A stretch of DNA of 64,000 bases from the NCBI GenBank assembly GCA_014529385.2, contig CM043963.1, positions 80,985,412 to 81,049,411 on the forward strand, read 5' to 3'. This document shows, piece by piece, positions 1 through 11,544 of this stretch. Both the position numbers and the translations under genes were made by a program. How positions within the stretch are numbered: position 1 is the stretch's first letter; each line of letters starts with the position of its first letter. A model generated the notes under the pieces. That model was given only the letters and a program-made list of their open reading frames with translations. It was not told the origin of the DNA and did no database searches. This DNA comes from Adiantum capillus-veneris. Lineage: Eukaryota > Streptophyta > Polypodiopsida > Polypodiales > Pteridaceae.

Positions 1-132
1 GAATAGTGGAACGAAGAGAATTAGAGTGAGCATTTTTATGAGACTACTTTGAGAACATAAAGGGTGAACTTATTTAGCGGTAGCAACATAACCATTATAC
101 TTAATCAACTTGGCATGAACAATACTTTTCCG

Positions 133-163
<31 letters not shown>

Positions 164-1500
164 GAGAGAGAGAGAGAAAGTTAGAGAACTTGAGAACAAT
201 TAAGGACCGGATTTATGTGGAGGCGGTCCCTCCTCGAATAGGCTTTTGTATTATAGATTCTGCCATCAAGAGAGACGTGGTACAATACAATCTTTGTGTT
301 CCTTTTGACCTAGGTGATGGAAACCTTCATGTATAACGAGCATAACATAATCTTGTAAAAAGCATTATCCATCTTGGGCCTCAGTCCCAAGGCCTCAAAC
401 ACCTTCAAAGGTGGAGAGATCTAGTGCGCAATGACGGTAGGGAAGAGAAAGAAGAAATAACATACGAGAAAGAGATAGTTACTCACTTAAGAATTGGAGC
501 ATGGCGCTTGGTTGGATTTGCATTCCATAGCCAGGAGTGTTGGTGTAGGCTCTCAACTTCTCAACAAGCTTGGAGAAGGAGATGGAGCTCTTGCACTTTG
601 CAATTCACACAATGAGTGTGTGTTTGTGTGTGTGTGGGAGAGTATACCCCCCAAACTAGCCCCTAGCTTCCTTGGTTGACCCCCCTTGTAGCTCATGCTG
701 GAAGTTGATTGGACCCCTACAAGACTAGCCAATCACATGCAGAGTGCATATCAAGCAACTATGCTAGCCTTGGGACAAGTGTCCCCCTTTCCCCTTTGAG
801 AGAGAGGACTTGATAAATGCATAAACAATTAATTAAATTAGCTAAATTATCATTGGACCCCTTGAGAGGCCAACCAATAGGCTGTGGGCACCTTATGAGG
901 AGGAAACATGGAGAGGAATTTGACATGTGTCCATGTGCTTCTTTAGGCAAGGCTTGACTTGTGTGATGGTTTGTGTGTTCTCTCTCTTGCCCCTACTTGT
1001 AGGGCTCGCCCCCTCCTTGTGGGGATCCTAGTTGACTTTTGGAATACCTTAAGCCCCTCATGCTTGAAGAAGGTTCCCACCTCAAGCACAACCCTCCTAT
1101 GAAGCTTGGAGAGGGTTTCCACCTCAAGCTCAGCTCTAGCACCTCAAGCATGACAAGCACCTCAAGCACCTTATTCATCAAGCACGACAAGCACCTCAAG
1201 CTTGGGACGGGTTCCCACCTCAAGCTCAGCCCTAGATTGCCTACAGTCTAAGGACTTTTAACACTAACCTTTGGAGGTCATTAATGAAGCTAACCCTAAG
1301 GTATTTAAGCTCCATTAGCTAGCCTTGCTCTTTGACAGACCATCTCTCATTTGAACCCTTTAACCTTGGCCCCATGTTGAGATAGATCCATAAGCACATG
1401 TCTATATTCTAACCCTTGTTCTTGTTTATTCTCCCACATTAAATGATCAGTTTAATATGAAAAAATCATTTGGGTTGGTTAGATATTAGATTTTATGACA
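1..1500 (-). repeat. 3' LTR of G1 (cut by window edge)
   Basis: Reverse-complement homologue of the LTRs at 15627-17268, 21189-22617, 40478-46715 (interrupted) and 48447-49737. On the minus strand it begins TGTCATAA at 1500, next to the purine-rich stretch CAAGAGAGAGGTAA that serves as polypurine tract. It contains degenerate short tandem repeats around CTCAAGCACCT (about 1040-1240) and a (GA)n tract at about 131-178 that the other copies have only as a short CTCTCTCTC. Confidence 0.88.
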
Positions 1501-1858
1501 TTACCTCTCTCTTGAAATCATAGCCGTCCTTAACTGTGAGGTAGAAGAGATAAAGCCTTAGTCATTTTTCGATGTTCCTTAGCGGGTAGAGGACCCCTTT
1601 TACCCTATGAAATCATTCCAATATGGATGACTAATCCATTTGGGGCTTGGGAGACTCAACTGCCACAAGCATGTCAGCTCTTTAGTCCATTTCATTCTCC
1701 CAAAGTAGAGTGACAAATTCTACTTCGTGTTTGAGAGACGTCGTCATTACAAACAATGATTCTAAGCATGCAAATTACTTAATTTTGTGCACAATAAAAA
1801 GAGAATTAGTCCTATAAGACCAAAAAATTGCTCATTTAAAAGAAACATGTACATTTGC

Positions 1859-2553
1859 TTACTCTAATGTAGCATTGTAAGCATTCACAAGGCTCATACT
1901 ATCCTTAAACTGTATTTCTTGCATCCATCTAGCATCTTCAAAAGGATCATTTTTTAACTTAATAAGATACTGTTGGATAATCTTACCATGTCGTATTACC
2001 TTGTCCTCATGCCAAAGGATAGCTTCGAGTTGTAGCACCTCTCTTGGTCTTCGATTTCTGGAGGGTCTTCAATAATTGGTTCCTTTGGTGGCTTTTCTTT
2101 GTAGGGCTTAAGTAGGCTCACATGAAAAGCATTGTGTATGAGCCAATGGTTGGGCAACTTGAGTTGATAATCCATGTCATTGATTGGATTAAAGATTTGA
2201 AAGGGACCATAGTATCTTTTTGTTAGCTTAGCATAATACTTTTGATGGCCTGTTGGATTTTTGCCCATCGTTTGCCTCAATCGAGCCTTGGGAAACTTAA
2301 GTAAGACCCAGTCATTTTCTTTGAACGTTAAGGCACTTTTGTCCTTGTTAGCAACAAATTTTTTCCTTTGTTGAGGGATGGATATAGCCTCCTTAATCTT
2401 TTAGAAAGATTCTTGTAGATCATGGCTATACTCATCAGCAGCAAAGATCTTCCCATGTACTTCAAGTAGCAAGGGTCGTTTAGGTCTTCCCTCTATGATC
2501 TCAAAAGGTGCCGTTCTAGTAGTAGTATGGACAATATTATTGTACACATAATC
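1859..2553 (-). pseudogene. Integrase C-terminus and chromodomain of G1
   Basis: The minus-strand frame at 1996-2280 reads a gypsy integrase tail (YYGPFQIFNPINDM, then FHVSLLKPYK). After a frameshift near 2040 a chromodomain-like segment follows (EAILWHEDKVIRHGKII, QYLIKLKNDPFEDARWM), ending at a TAA at 1859-1861. The order 'HVSLLKPY' then chromodomain is that of plant chromoviruses, where the chromodomain steers integration. Upstream at 2290-2550 a distorted integrase core (HTTTRTAPFEIIEGRPK) runs into the solo copia LTR and resumes past 3329. Frameshifts make it non-functional. Confidence 0.8.
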
Positions 2554-2637
2554 TGTTAGGAAATAAGACGTAGCTAAATAGATAATTGAGTAGATTACTT
2601 AATGGAGAGAGACAGATTTATATACACGAGATTATAG

Positions 2638-2674
<37 letters not shown>

Positions 2675-3329
2675 CACGATATACGTGGTTCACCCAATGT
2701 GGGCTACGTCCACGGGAAAGCAGCCACTCAATGGCTTTAGTAATTCAAAACAAGAAGTAGTTTACAAAGGGATTATACCCTTAATGGAGCTCCCGCCTTG
2801 CTTCACTCTCACCACCTCACACTCACCTTGTTGCATCAACTTCACACTATGAAATGTGTGTAGAAATGGCCTCCTTTTATAGGCCAAAAGGGCTGCCCTC
2901 TCTTATGAGAGACAGCCATGTGTAGCCGCCCTTGTGCGAATAAGTCCAAATCGGACCCTCCAATCCGCCCATGTGTGGCCGCCCTTGAGAAGACAAGTCC
3001 GCTTTTGAATTCGGCCACCGGCCACCGGCCATTGACTTCCGACCACCGGCCATCGGCCATTGACTACCAGCCACTGGCCAACCGACCGGTTGTTTTCCGA
3101 CCACTTTCTGGACGCCGTCCGGCCATAATATTCCGGTGAAAAAAAAAGTCTCGGGGGCCTCCGCCCCCAAGGCCTTTAATGTTGCCCCTGATTCTTGTCC
3201 GTGAAAAATTTGGTTTCCGGTGAGTGATTTTCCTTCACGCACGATGGCTTCTCCTCATAATGGGGGCCTTACAAATGTGCGCTTTTACCATAGAAAATTA
3301 CAAGGGTAAATCATGCTCCATACTTAACA
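2554..3329 (-). mobile_element. Solo LTR of copia family C, in G1 integrase
   Basis: Reverse-complement match to the LTRs of element C (56069-56848 and 60786-61841), from TGTTAAGTATGG to TTTCCTAACA. The target-site duplication TAATC flanks it at 2549-2553 and 3330-3334. No internal region remains, as expected from LTR-LTR recombination. It carries the family's GGCCGGTGG-type minisatellite (about 3000-3110) and a (GA)n tract at about 2641-2670. Confidence 0.93.
2875..2881 (-). promoter_or_regulatory. TATA box of the C-family solo LTR
   Basis: TATAAAA on the minus strand within the conserved GGCCTATAAAAGGAGGCC context present in every copy of this LTR (20228-20234, 56509-56515, 61234-61240). 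It marks the likely U3/R border; activity is inferred. Confidence 0.6.
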
Positions 3330-4221
3330 TAATCTACAAGACGTATGTACTTCTCCCATTGTGAGTGTTGATCTATTTTTGTAACATAAGTCTTTAGTAG
3401 GTCGAGAATCGTAAAATTGGCTCTCACTTTATCCATTTGTTTGTGGGTGATAGGCCAAAGAGAAATTCAATCTTGTACCTAGATTTTCAAAGAGACCTTT
3501 CCAAAAATTACTGGTCATTCAAAGATCTCTATCTACCAAGATGGATGTTGCCAATCCATGGTGTTTGAAAATCTGAGATAGGAAGAGAGTTTCCATTTGG
3601 TGTGCTTTAATAGTCTTTTTGACAGGCCCGAGTAAAGTGTGCTTGCTTGCTAAGCATGTCTACTATTGTCCATATTCTCGTATTCCCATTGTCCATATTC
3701 TCATATTCCCATGGATAGACTTGGTAATCCAAAGATAAATCCATGGATATACTCCCCCGTGGTGAATTAGGGATTGACAATGGCTTGAGTGATCCAGGTT
3801 GCTTCCATCTATCATGTTTGGTCGTTTGGCATACCACACATTTGGATACAAAATCTTGTATGTCCACTTTCATGGTAGGCCAATAGAAGTATTTTTCTAC
3901 TACTCAAAGAGTAGGTTGAATCCCTTGATGCCCCGCACATGGAGGAGCATGGGATTCATACATAACTTTCTCATGAAGAGAGCGAGTAACACATAGCATA
4001 TTGTCATGGAGAAGATATTTTAACCATCTTTGCAAGGTGAATGGCTCCTCTTTCTTCCCTAAGGCAAGGGCTAACATTATATCTTTAAAGTCAAGGTGAT
4101 TAGCATACTCATCTGTCATAGAAGATAGATCATTGTGAGTTTCTATAGACATCGCATTTAACTCTTGGTCGTTATGAAAGTTCATTGGCATTTTGATTGT
4201 GCTTACGAGCAAAGTGAGCAA
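3330..4221 (-). pseudogene. Integrase N-terminal and core remnant of G1
   Basis: Minus-strand frames 3607-3873 and 3904-4221 show the zinc-binding end of a gypsy integrase (KCVVCQTTKHDRWKQPG; CAGHQGIQPTL) and the start of the catalytic core (SISMDLSLDY, WTIVDMLSKQAHF). A short tandem duplication of about 23 bases at about 3667-3713 has inserted a repeated run in the core. The rest of the core, 3335-3600, is too shifted to read continuously. Known role of the family: 3' processing and strand transfer of the cDNA. Confidence 0.78.
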
Positions 4222-5340
4222 TATGAAAATAAAATTGCGAAAGAAAATTTGTCCACCTCATTTGTTTGTTGGAAAGCTTGGTTTGCATCATGAAGTACTT
4301 GAGACTTTGGTGGTTCGTTTGCAAAATAAATGGAGTCCCCAATAAATAGTGCTTCCGTGTGTCTAGGACATGTAGAACAGCTAAATTTTCTTTTTCATAT
4401 ATTCCCAAGACCCGTTCATCAGCATTGATCCTTCGGCTCTCATATGCTATGGCATGCCCTTCTTGAAGTAAGACTGCTCCAAGGCAATTACCACAATCAC
4501 TCACATTGGAACTCAAATGGCTTTGAGAGATCCGAAAGCATAAGGACGGGTTGGGAAGTAAGATTCTCTTTGAGCTTGTCAAAAGAATTTTGCTCTTTAG
4601 CAGTTCATGAGTACATAATGTTCTTCTTTGTTAAGTCATGTAATGGTCCTGCTATTTGAGAGAATTTTTCTATGAAGCGTCTATAGTATGCACACGTACC
4701 AATAAATCTTCTTAGCTCATAAAGATTCCTTGGATTAGGCCATGCTTTGATTACCTCTAACTTAGATGGATCCATACAGATTCCATCGTGAGAGATAATA
4801 TGACCTAAGTATTGAATCTCTTGAAGGAAAAATTCGTTCTTCTTTTGATTGATAAAAAGCTTGTTCTCTCTTAAAGCTTGAAAAATTACCTAGAGATATT
4901 TCTTGTGTTCCTCCAAGGATTTGGAGTAGATGATGATATCATCAAAGAACACTCCAGTGAACTTCCGGTAGGGTCTAAATATTTTCTCCATCAAACGATT
5001 GAATGTGGCTGGTGCATTAGTCAAATCAAAAGGCATGATTAGATATTCATAAAGACCAAACGTTGTACGCAATGGGTCTTTATAATATCTTCATTCACTA
5101 TCCTTATTTGATGATAGCCACTTTTAAGGTCAATCCTACAGAAGCAGGTCAAACCTTGTAGCTTATCAAGCAGATCTTCTACCTGTGGTACTGGAAATTT
5201 GTTTTTGATAGTGATATAGTTTAGTGCTTGATAGTCCACACACATGCAAAATGTACCATTTTTCTTTTGCACTAAAAGGATTGGAAAACAAAAGAGAGAG
5301 GAACAAGGACTCACCATCCCTTTGTCTACCAATTAATGTA
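4172..5340 (-). pseudogene. Reverse transcriptase and RNase H of G1
   Basis: Three minus-strand frames join in order. 5039-5332 holds RT fingers/palm ([29 protein letters not shown]). 4890-5072 holds RT palm ([19 protein letters not shown] and the catalytic [10 protein letters not shown]). 4172-4582 holds RNase H (CLGAVLLQEGHAIAYES, NLAVLHVLDTRKHYLLGT, HIAHFARKHNQNAN). The FFDD form of the Y/FxDD box occurs in plant gypsy RTs. Frameshifts and stops separate the pieces. Confidence 0.87.
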
Positions 5341-5515
5341 CTTGCCTCATGATCTCCTCTTGTTGAGCTTGGGAAACTCGATAAGGAGGCTTGTTTGGCA
5401 GTGAACGTCTTGGTAGGATCTCAATTCAATGGTCATCATCCCCTCCTTTTGGAGGTAAGTCCATAGGGATATCATCGTAACACATCTTGGAATCCATTTA
5501 GAAAATTAGACAAGT

Positions 5516-5992
5516 CTAATTCTTCTTCTTGATTCCTAACACTTTGCTTTGGTAAACATTAGCATCATTTAGAGACTCTTTGACAAAAATCATGTACGCA
5601 AAAACTAAGATTTTCATTGACTTATCAAAATCAAGTGAAATTACAATTGGTATAGTACGACCAGACTCACTAGCATCTATATACATGCTCTTTTCCCTGT
5701 AGGTGAAGTAGATTCTCCTTTCAGGGAACTTCATGTTAACAACCATGCGATTGAACCATGGTGCCCCTAGGATAACATCCTCATGTTGGAGAGGAGAGAT
5801 GAAAAAGTCTTCTTTGTCGACATAGCTTTGGACATGAAGCCTCAACTTCCCAATCAAGGGAGTAACGGAGGCTTGCTCTCCCTTGAAAGCTCCATTGGTA
5901 GTTACAGTATCTCCCATCTTGAAAGCTTGAATGCCCAACTTAGACCCCAACTCCGTTGGTATGAATTTGTGAGTAGAGCTAGGGTCAAACAA
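5516..5992 (-). pseudogene. Aspartic protease of G1
   Basis: The minus frame begins MFDPSSTHKFIPTELGSKLG and continues to VILGAPWFNRM, the usual start and end of a gypsy retropepsin. The active-site box normally D-S/T-G is D-P-S-S here. G3 has D-P-G-S, so the proline may be a family trait, but loss of the glycine in G1 makes activity doubtful. Confidence 0.75.
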
Positions 5993-6099
5993 GATGAAGG
6001 CATCAGGCTCCCTTACCTTTCCCCAAGCATAGGAGAGAGGTGATCCTTTGCGATGAGCATCCTCTTTTGGAGCTTCGATGGTGGAAGCTATAGGAGTCT

Positions 6100-7083
6100 C
6101 ATTGCGGGCATTTCTCTTGGGGCATGAACGATAGCCATGTCCTTGCTCCCCACACCTGAATCATTTGTGGTTCTTATGAAAAGCTTCTAGCTCTTGAGGA
6201 GAGAGTTTATTTTTACCTTTGTCAACTCCCTTCTCCTTGGACAGATTGTTCTTGTTGTTGTCGGAATTGCCTTGGGAAGAATTTTAGACCTTGTTTTTCC
6301 CCTTTGCATCACTTTTGTCTTTGCTTTCCATGGGCTTGGAATTCCTTCTAGCCCCTTGTTGGAAATTGATGCACAAAACAACTATAGTGTGGTGGATTAC
6401 TTCGGTGATAGAATCATGTCGTTGAGAGTTGACATACTCGGTCATTTCTTTACGTAATCCCACACAAAATTGTTGCGCTTCAAACTCCGCCATTCGGTAA
6501 GCACTTTGCCATTTGCATCGCTTGCAAGGAATTGCTTCATGATGGAAACTCATAGAGTTTTCCATGTCTTTGGGGCTTCGCCGTTGCCACAAAGGCTAGC
6601 CCACCATTGACGAGCAGACTTCTGGAAGTGCATAGCTACATGATGTAGCTTGGAGGACTCTGTGAAGCCCTCGTCTCCAAAGGATGCATCAAATTGCTGG
6701 ATGAAGGCCAATACTTTGTCGGTAGCAGCAAAGGTGCCATGATAGGTGAGAAAAAAGATACTCTTTTCTCCCTCTTTGAATTTCTTGAGCTTTTGGGACC
6801 TTCTCCACACAGGGTAGGATTTGTAATGGCCTCTCCACTTATATTCACTAGGAGGATATCCACTGCTTTCTTCGGAAAAGGAGGAGGTTGAAGAAGAAGG
6901 AAAAGAGGGTGACCTCTTTCTTGCCCTGTTTCCTCTCTTCCCTTATGGAGTGACAAGGAGAAGGACTATGGGTTGACCGTTTCCTCTTGGGAGGAGTTGA
7001 CGACCGTTTAGACCACCGTCTCTGTGGAGCCACATCTTCAAAGAACTTAGGGATTCGCTTCTTTCTCATTCTTTGGATTCCTC
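6100..7083 (-). pseudogene. Gag and zinc knuckle of G1, 5' end missing
   Basis: Minus frames 6550-6810 and 6284-6592 give a retrotransposon gag domain (ATDKVLAFIQQFDASFGDEG, QKSARQWWASLCGNGEAP; FCVGLRKEMTEYVNSQR). A basic N-terminal stretch lies at 6848-7069. A CCHC knuckle follows near 6118-6165 (CGEQGHGYRSCPKRN) whose first cysteine codon is now TGA at 6161-6163. Frameshifts split the domain. It matches gag in G2 and G3 closely. Confidence 0.83.
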
Positions 7084-8060
7084 ATGTTAGCAATGGCTAA
7101 CACGTGATACACCAATTATGCACCAAGCTAGGGATGTGCTATGGATGTGCACAATATTTTCTATTCACATTGTATAAGGTCTTAGGAGTTCCAAATTGTA
7201 TATGCTAGCTATAGGGCTCAACTTAATCCCATAGTAGAAAGGGTTGTGGTGTATGTTTTTATAAGAAAGCCTTTTATGCAAAGAGACTTCATTCTTGAGG
7301 ATCCATTCTTGAGTACTCACTCTTGAGAGTTTACTCTTGTGTGTTCACTTTATGGATGGCCTATCCTTGAGCTTAATGTTCATGCTCAAAAGGCTAGTGC
7401 TAATCCTTTGTAATTAGAGAAGCATTTCCTAATCTAATCTCTACTTTCTTCATTAGTTTTAATTCTTCTATATTCCATTATGTCATGAAGTAGTTTCACC
7501 TTCTCAGTATTCTAAATTTGAGTGTGTGTGGTGATAACTTCTTGTTCATTGACCACTCCTATCCTTCTATGAGTACTCAATTTGTGATATTTAGCATCTC
7601 TAATTAAGCTAATTAAGTAGGTTCTTAATCTTGTGATTAGAGTATGTGCCCTATTGCTCGTATGTGGATGGATTTAACAAGACTCAAATACCATTCACTC
7701 TTGTGTGTGTAGCTTTTGATTAAGTACCTTGATTGACATGTGGTGATTGGAGAGGCCAATACCAATGCAATTAGTGTGTGCTTGTCAAGAGAGTGCTTTG
7801 AGGTTTCAGTCTATATGGCAAGCTGGACTTTGGTGGACTTAATGTGTGTAGGTGATGCTTCATTGATCATTATGGTGTGATTAGAGTTAGTGATTCATGG
7901 CTAAACTCTACTGCATTGGAAGAGCATTCTCTTGAATCCACTCATCCAATATATCCAATGTTGCTCATCCTTCCATCCCGTAGCCGGGTTGCCGATCCTA
8001 GGATTGATAATATTGTTGGTCTTGGGTTGTGATTAGGTGATGCTACGATGACCCCCAATA
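7084..8060 (+). other. Putative LTR plus primer-site-like sequence
   Basis: About 975 bases of non-coding DNA starting TGTTAGCAATGG right where G1 homology stops, and ending near CGATGACCCCCA, followed by TTGGTGCTGCTATCGGGGA. The latter resembles the TTGGCGCCGTTGCCGGGGA sequence after the 5' LTR of many plant gypsy elements. It would thus be a 5' or solo LTR of another family. No second copy exists in the window, so the call rests on end motifs and position. Confidence 0.4.
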
Positions 8061-8219
8061 TTTGGTGCTGCTATCGGGGATCAATAACATAAGCTAGTGA
8101 GTAATGGATATTTAGAATAGAGTAATTTCACTAATAATTTCATTGGTTTTGAGTGTGTGTAACTCAATTTTGGTTTGATTTGATTGTGTGTGCAAGTAAT
8201 TGAAGCTAATTTTTGAGTT

Positions 8220-9208
8220 ATGAATACCCATGTGGCTACACATGGCGGAGATATCGACTTTGCTTCCATGTTTACTCCTGAATTTCTTATGTTGGTTTTT
8301 GATGACACATTACCTTCGCATTGGATACTAGATGCGAGTTCTAGATTTCACGTCATGCCGAGTCGTGAGTGGTTTAGCACATATGCAAGTGGTATGATTG
8401 GGAGGACATGTGTGTCAAGCCGATGGTTCAGTACACGACATAGTTGGTGGAGGAGATGTCAGGCTATCATTTCCGAGTGGTGCATCATACAGACTACGAG
8501 ATGTACGCCATGTGCCAGGTTTGATGCAGAGCTTGATCTCTACGAGTCAGTTACGAGACAGCGGATGCCAAGTAGTGCTGGTGGATGAGCACAGTTTCAG
8601 ATTGCATTGTGGACATCTATCCATAGTGAGAGGTGTTAGTGTTGGCACGATTCATGTGATGCGAATTCATCACGTGCAAGATGGCACAATCTTTGTGAAT
8701 ACGCAACCATGTAGAGAGACGAGGCATGTCTCCTTTGCGGATAGGTTGCGTGATGCTCCAATTTGTGAGCATGTAGAGTCAATTGTGCAGACAGTTGTGC
8801 AGCAGAGCATATCATTCTTGGATACAATGATGGATATGGATGGCTTGAGCCCTAAGGACTCATCCGTGATTCAGTCATTCATGGATATGCTTAGGTCAGA
8901 GGCTGATGCATGTGAGTTGGAGCTAAGCATTGCTCTTGCCACCTAGGGTTCAGGACAGACAGATGCTCTTGGTGCGCATGTGACATGCAATGGACATGAG
9001 GATGGACTCCAGGGATCGGATTTCGAGTGTCAAGAATGATTTCCATGAGTGGAGTTATGAGCCAGATTTGAATGAGATGGTCAGATTGGCAGATATTACC
9101 AGGATTGCATCAGTGTTCGGGAGTCTCATGTATGAGATGTTGATCTCAAGACCCGAGATTGCATTTGTGGTAGGTGCATTTGCCATGGGAGCAGTCAGAC
9201 GTGCATAG
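8220..9208 (+). pseudogene. Copia polyprotein remnant of element K
   Basis: The frame from 8220 reads WILDASSRFHVMPSREWF, a copia protease active-site region in which the usual D-S-G-A is D-A-S-S. A shifted frame (8398-8946) continues the protease tail (RLRDVRHVPGLMQSLISTSQ) and then a low-similarity region. The frame 8990-9208 reads GSLMYEMLISRPEIAFVVGAF, the segment between RT and RNase H of copia. Gag, integrase, most of RT and RNase H are absent, so K is a strongly deleted non-autonomous copy. Confidence 0.75.
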
Positions 9209-9433
9209 GGGCACTTTGCAGCATATGGTGAGATACCTACGGGATGTGTGCGGCTTTGGTGAGGAGTTTGTGGGTGATCGCTCTATACTTCCTCTACAAT
9301 TAGAGCTGGATGCACACCAATTTAGTGAGCCAGTGGACGTTGGCTGAGGTCATACTTGTGATGTCCTTGTACATGTCACTTTGTACAGTTTTATTTTCTC
9401 TCTCACGGCCACATTGGTCTTTACATGGGAGGT

Positions 9434-9653
9434 TGTTGGGGTAAAGCCCCATGTGGGTGACAAACGGTTAGGGCAGTCGCTCGCCCACTTTACTTATTCA
9501 TTATGTACATTATAGAATAAGGGGGCTCACATGTTGATAGTGAGTTTTAGCCCCTACAAACACAAGTCTCCTCTTCTCCTCTCTTTTCCATTGTTGCACG
9601 GACACTCACACATGCTCCCGCTTGCGCACTTCACCCATTACTTAATATCAACA
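9434..9653 (+). repeat. 3' LTR of copia-like element K
   Basis: Runs from TGTTGGGGTAAAGCCCC to TTAATATCAACA, so it has TG...CA ends, and follows a purine-rich TACATGGGAGGT. Position right after the K coding remnant supports a 3' LTR of about 220 bases. No matching 5' LTR is seen upstream, so the element is 5'-truncated. Confidence 0.6.
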
Positions 9654-10037
9654 AAAGGTTTTCAAGGCTCACTTAAAACGGGTCACAAAAGCTATCTCTA
9701 TAAATTTTAAAATAAGCTTTCCAACTCAACAAAAACCATTAACAAGTTACTACGTCATAAAACCCAAAGTGAAGAGCCCGCATGCACAAGTTAACTGATA
9801 CAAACAAATACATAGTACTAGTTTCATTGCGATCTAAGTTAACATGAAGGATGCTATATTTAGTGGTGGTCCAAGAATGGTGCAGTTGCAAAGTTCAAAC
9901 AACCAAGTCGAGATCTTCAAAAGATTTGATTTGAACATTGTTTGAGATATTGGCACTTATTGGCTGCTAATACCACCACCACCATATTGTGGAGGTTGCA
10001 TATGCATACCACAAGGCTCCTTGGGGTCGTGGTCGGT

Positions 10038-10083
<46 letters not shown>

Positions 10084-10342
10084 CCGAAGGAGGGGCTTTT
10101 TGCAACAACTACATGTTCGATATCAAAGGTGGAAACTCGGGAGGGAGGCTTGCATTCAATGGAGCCTGCTACCCTAGTACCCCACCGTCAAGGTCGGGAG
10201 TAGAGGGGCGTGCAGTCTGGACCATCCGAGCCATCAAAGTCGTGGGTCATGGGCCAATGATCTCAGCCCTCCAATTTGCATGCTCTTATTTGCAGAATCG
10301 GTGTTGTAGTCGACAAATCTGCAACATGACAAATCTGCACAC
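9654..10342. other. Non-coding DNA with (CT)n tract
   Basis: No coding similarity or element ends recognised. A (CT)n run of about 40 bases lies at about 10041-10081. Confidence 0.5.
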
Positions 10343-11118
10343 CAATCAACGCCTCCCAACTGAACAGGTAGAATTTTAGACACGTCAACAGGCGAAATTT
10401 GCTCCAGCTGGACACGCTCATGGTCTGGACACGCTCATGGTCTGCCACCTCAGCTTCCAAAATCTCTGCCACGCTAGCACTCGGAATCTACACAGACTGT
10501 ACCTACACTTCAGAGAGCACTAAGGCCTCACTCCCCACAACCCTTGTCGGCCAGGAATGGCCCTGCAGTGCCATTCCCTGAAATAATGTGCTCCCACCAT
10601 GGCTCCCGGCCTCTGCCGCTTGCCATGCGGTCGCCTGTTATTTCAGGGAATGGCCACTAGAAGCCGCAAGGGCATTCCCTACGCCATCAACAACACATCA
10701 CTGGGCGTAATAGTGTTACAACAAATGAAATTTCTTGTTATCCCTGTAGTCCAGGCAATCAACGCCTCCCAACTCAACAGACATAATTTTAGGCACGTTA
10801 ACAGGCGAAATTTGCTCCAGCTGGATACGCTCATGGTCTGCCACCTCAGCTTCCAGAATCTCTGCCACGCTAGCACTCGAAATCTGCACATACTGCACTT
10901 CAGCGAGCACTAAGGCCTTACTCCCCACAACCCTTGACGGCCAGGAATGGCCCTGCAGTGGCCATTCCCTGAAATAATGTGCTCCCACCATGGCTCCCAG
11001 CCTCCGCCGGTCGCCCGTTATTTCAAGGAATGGCCACTGCAAGCCGCAGGGATTACACCATCAACAACACATCCCTGGGCGTAATAGTGTTACAACAAAT
11101 GAAGTTTCTTATTTCTTG
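10343..11118. repeat. 413-bp tandem duplication with internal inverted repeats
   Basis: Two copies starting CAATCAACGCCTCCCAACT at 10343 and 10756, diverged at scattered sites. Each contains a 21-base inverted repeat (AGTGGCCATTCCCTGAAATAA and its complement) at 10567-10585/10638-10658 and 10957-10977/11018-11038, with loops of about 50 and 40 bases. The first copy also duplicates GGACACGCTCATGGTCT in tandem. Small ORFs on both strands have no recognisable domain. Confidence 0.85.
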
Positions 11119-11544
11119 TTTTCCAAGCAAAGGTTCACTCTCCACAACTGTGACATGTCACTTGTTTACCGGTCTAGATAGTCAAAGCAGAGCTCTTCAA
11201 TTTAAAGCTCCAATTTTCATTGGTTGGCCATGTATCCAAGTCTAGAGGCACTACACACTTTGCAACATAGCCCAAATTGGTTTTCCATCATTTTGCCCAA
11301 ACCAAGCCAATAACACCCGAAGCGCGACTTAAGCCCACGATATGAGTAGCACAAATGTTAACTAAAGTTACTGATTTTTGCATTAAGTAATTAAAAAAAC
11401 GTCTACAGAGAAATGATTGTTGCATTAATTAATCAAAAACATGTTTACAGAGAATGTGTAAACAACATCTATCCCTGGGTCAGTTGGCTTGCAATTGTAG
11501 CCACCGGGCAAGAACTACTGGACTATGACAAGGAATACATTCTT
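11119..11544. other. Non-coding DNA 3' of the poly(A) polymerase copy
   Basis: No gene recognised. A short imperfect tandem duplication lies at about 11369-11455 (two copies of a GCATTAA...TTTACAGAGAA unit). No obvious poly(T) on the plus strand marks a retained poly(A) tail of the minus-strand copy. Confidence 0.4.

Larger units (their letters stand above)
1..7083 (-). mobile_element. Ty3/gypsy chromovirus G1, 5'-truncated
   Basis: Minus-strand LTR retrotransposon. Reading down in coordinate it has gag, CCHC knuckle, aspartic protease, RT, RNase H, integrase with chromodomain, a purine-rich tract and then the 3' LTR. The window opens inside the LTR, about 40 bases short of its end by comparison with the copies at 17.2, 22.6 and 49.7 kb. 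Homology to the gag leader of G2 stops near 7083, where an unrelated LTR-like sequence begins, so the gag start, primer site and 5' LTR are missing. A solo copia LTR lies at 2554-3329. The frames carry several stops and shifts, so the element is dead. The gag-PR-RT-RH-IN order with a C-terminal chromodomain is the chromovirus arrangement. Confidence 0.9.

Noticed and set aside
10021-10203. ORFs rich in SLSLSL or ERERER (also near 120, 24300, 25500, 32500, 50300)
   Set aside because: They are translations of (CT)n/(GA)n microsatellites, with no flanking coding signal.
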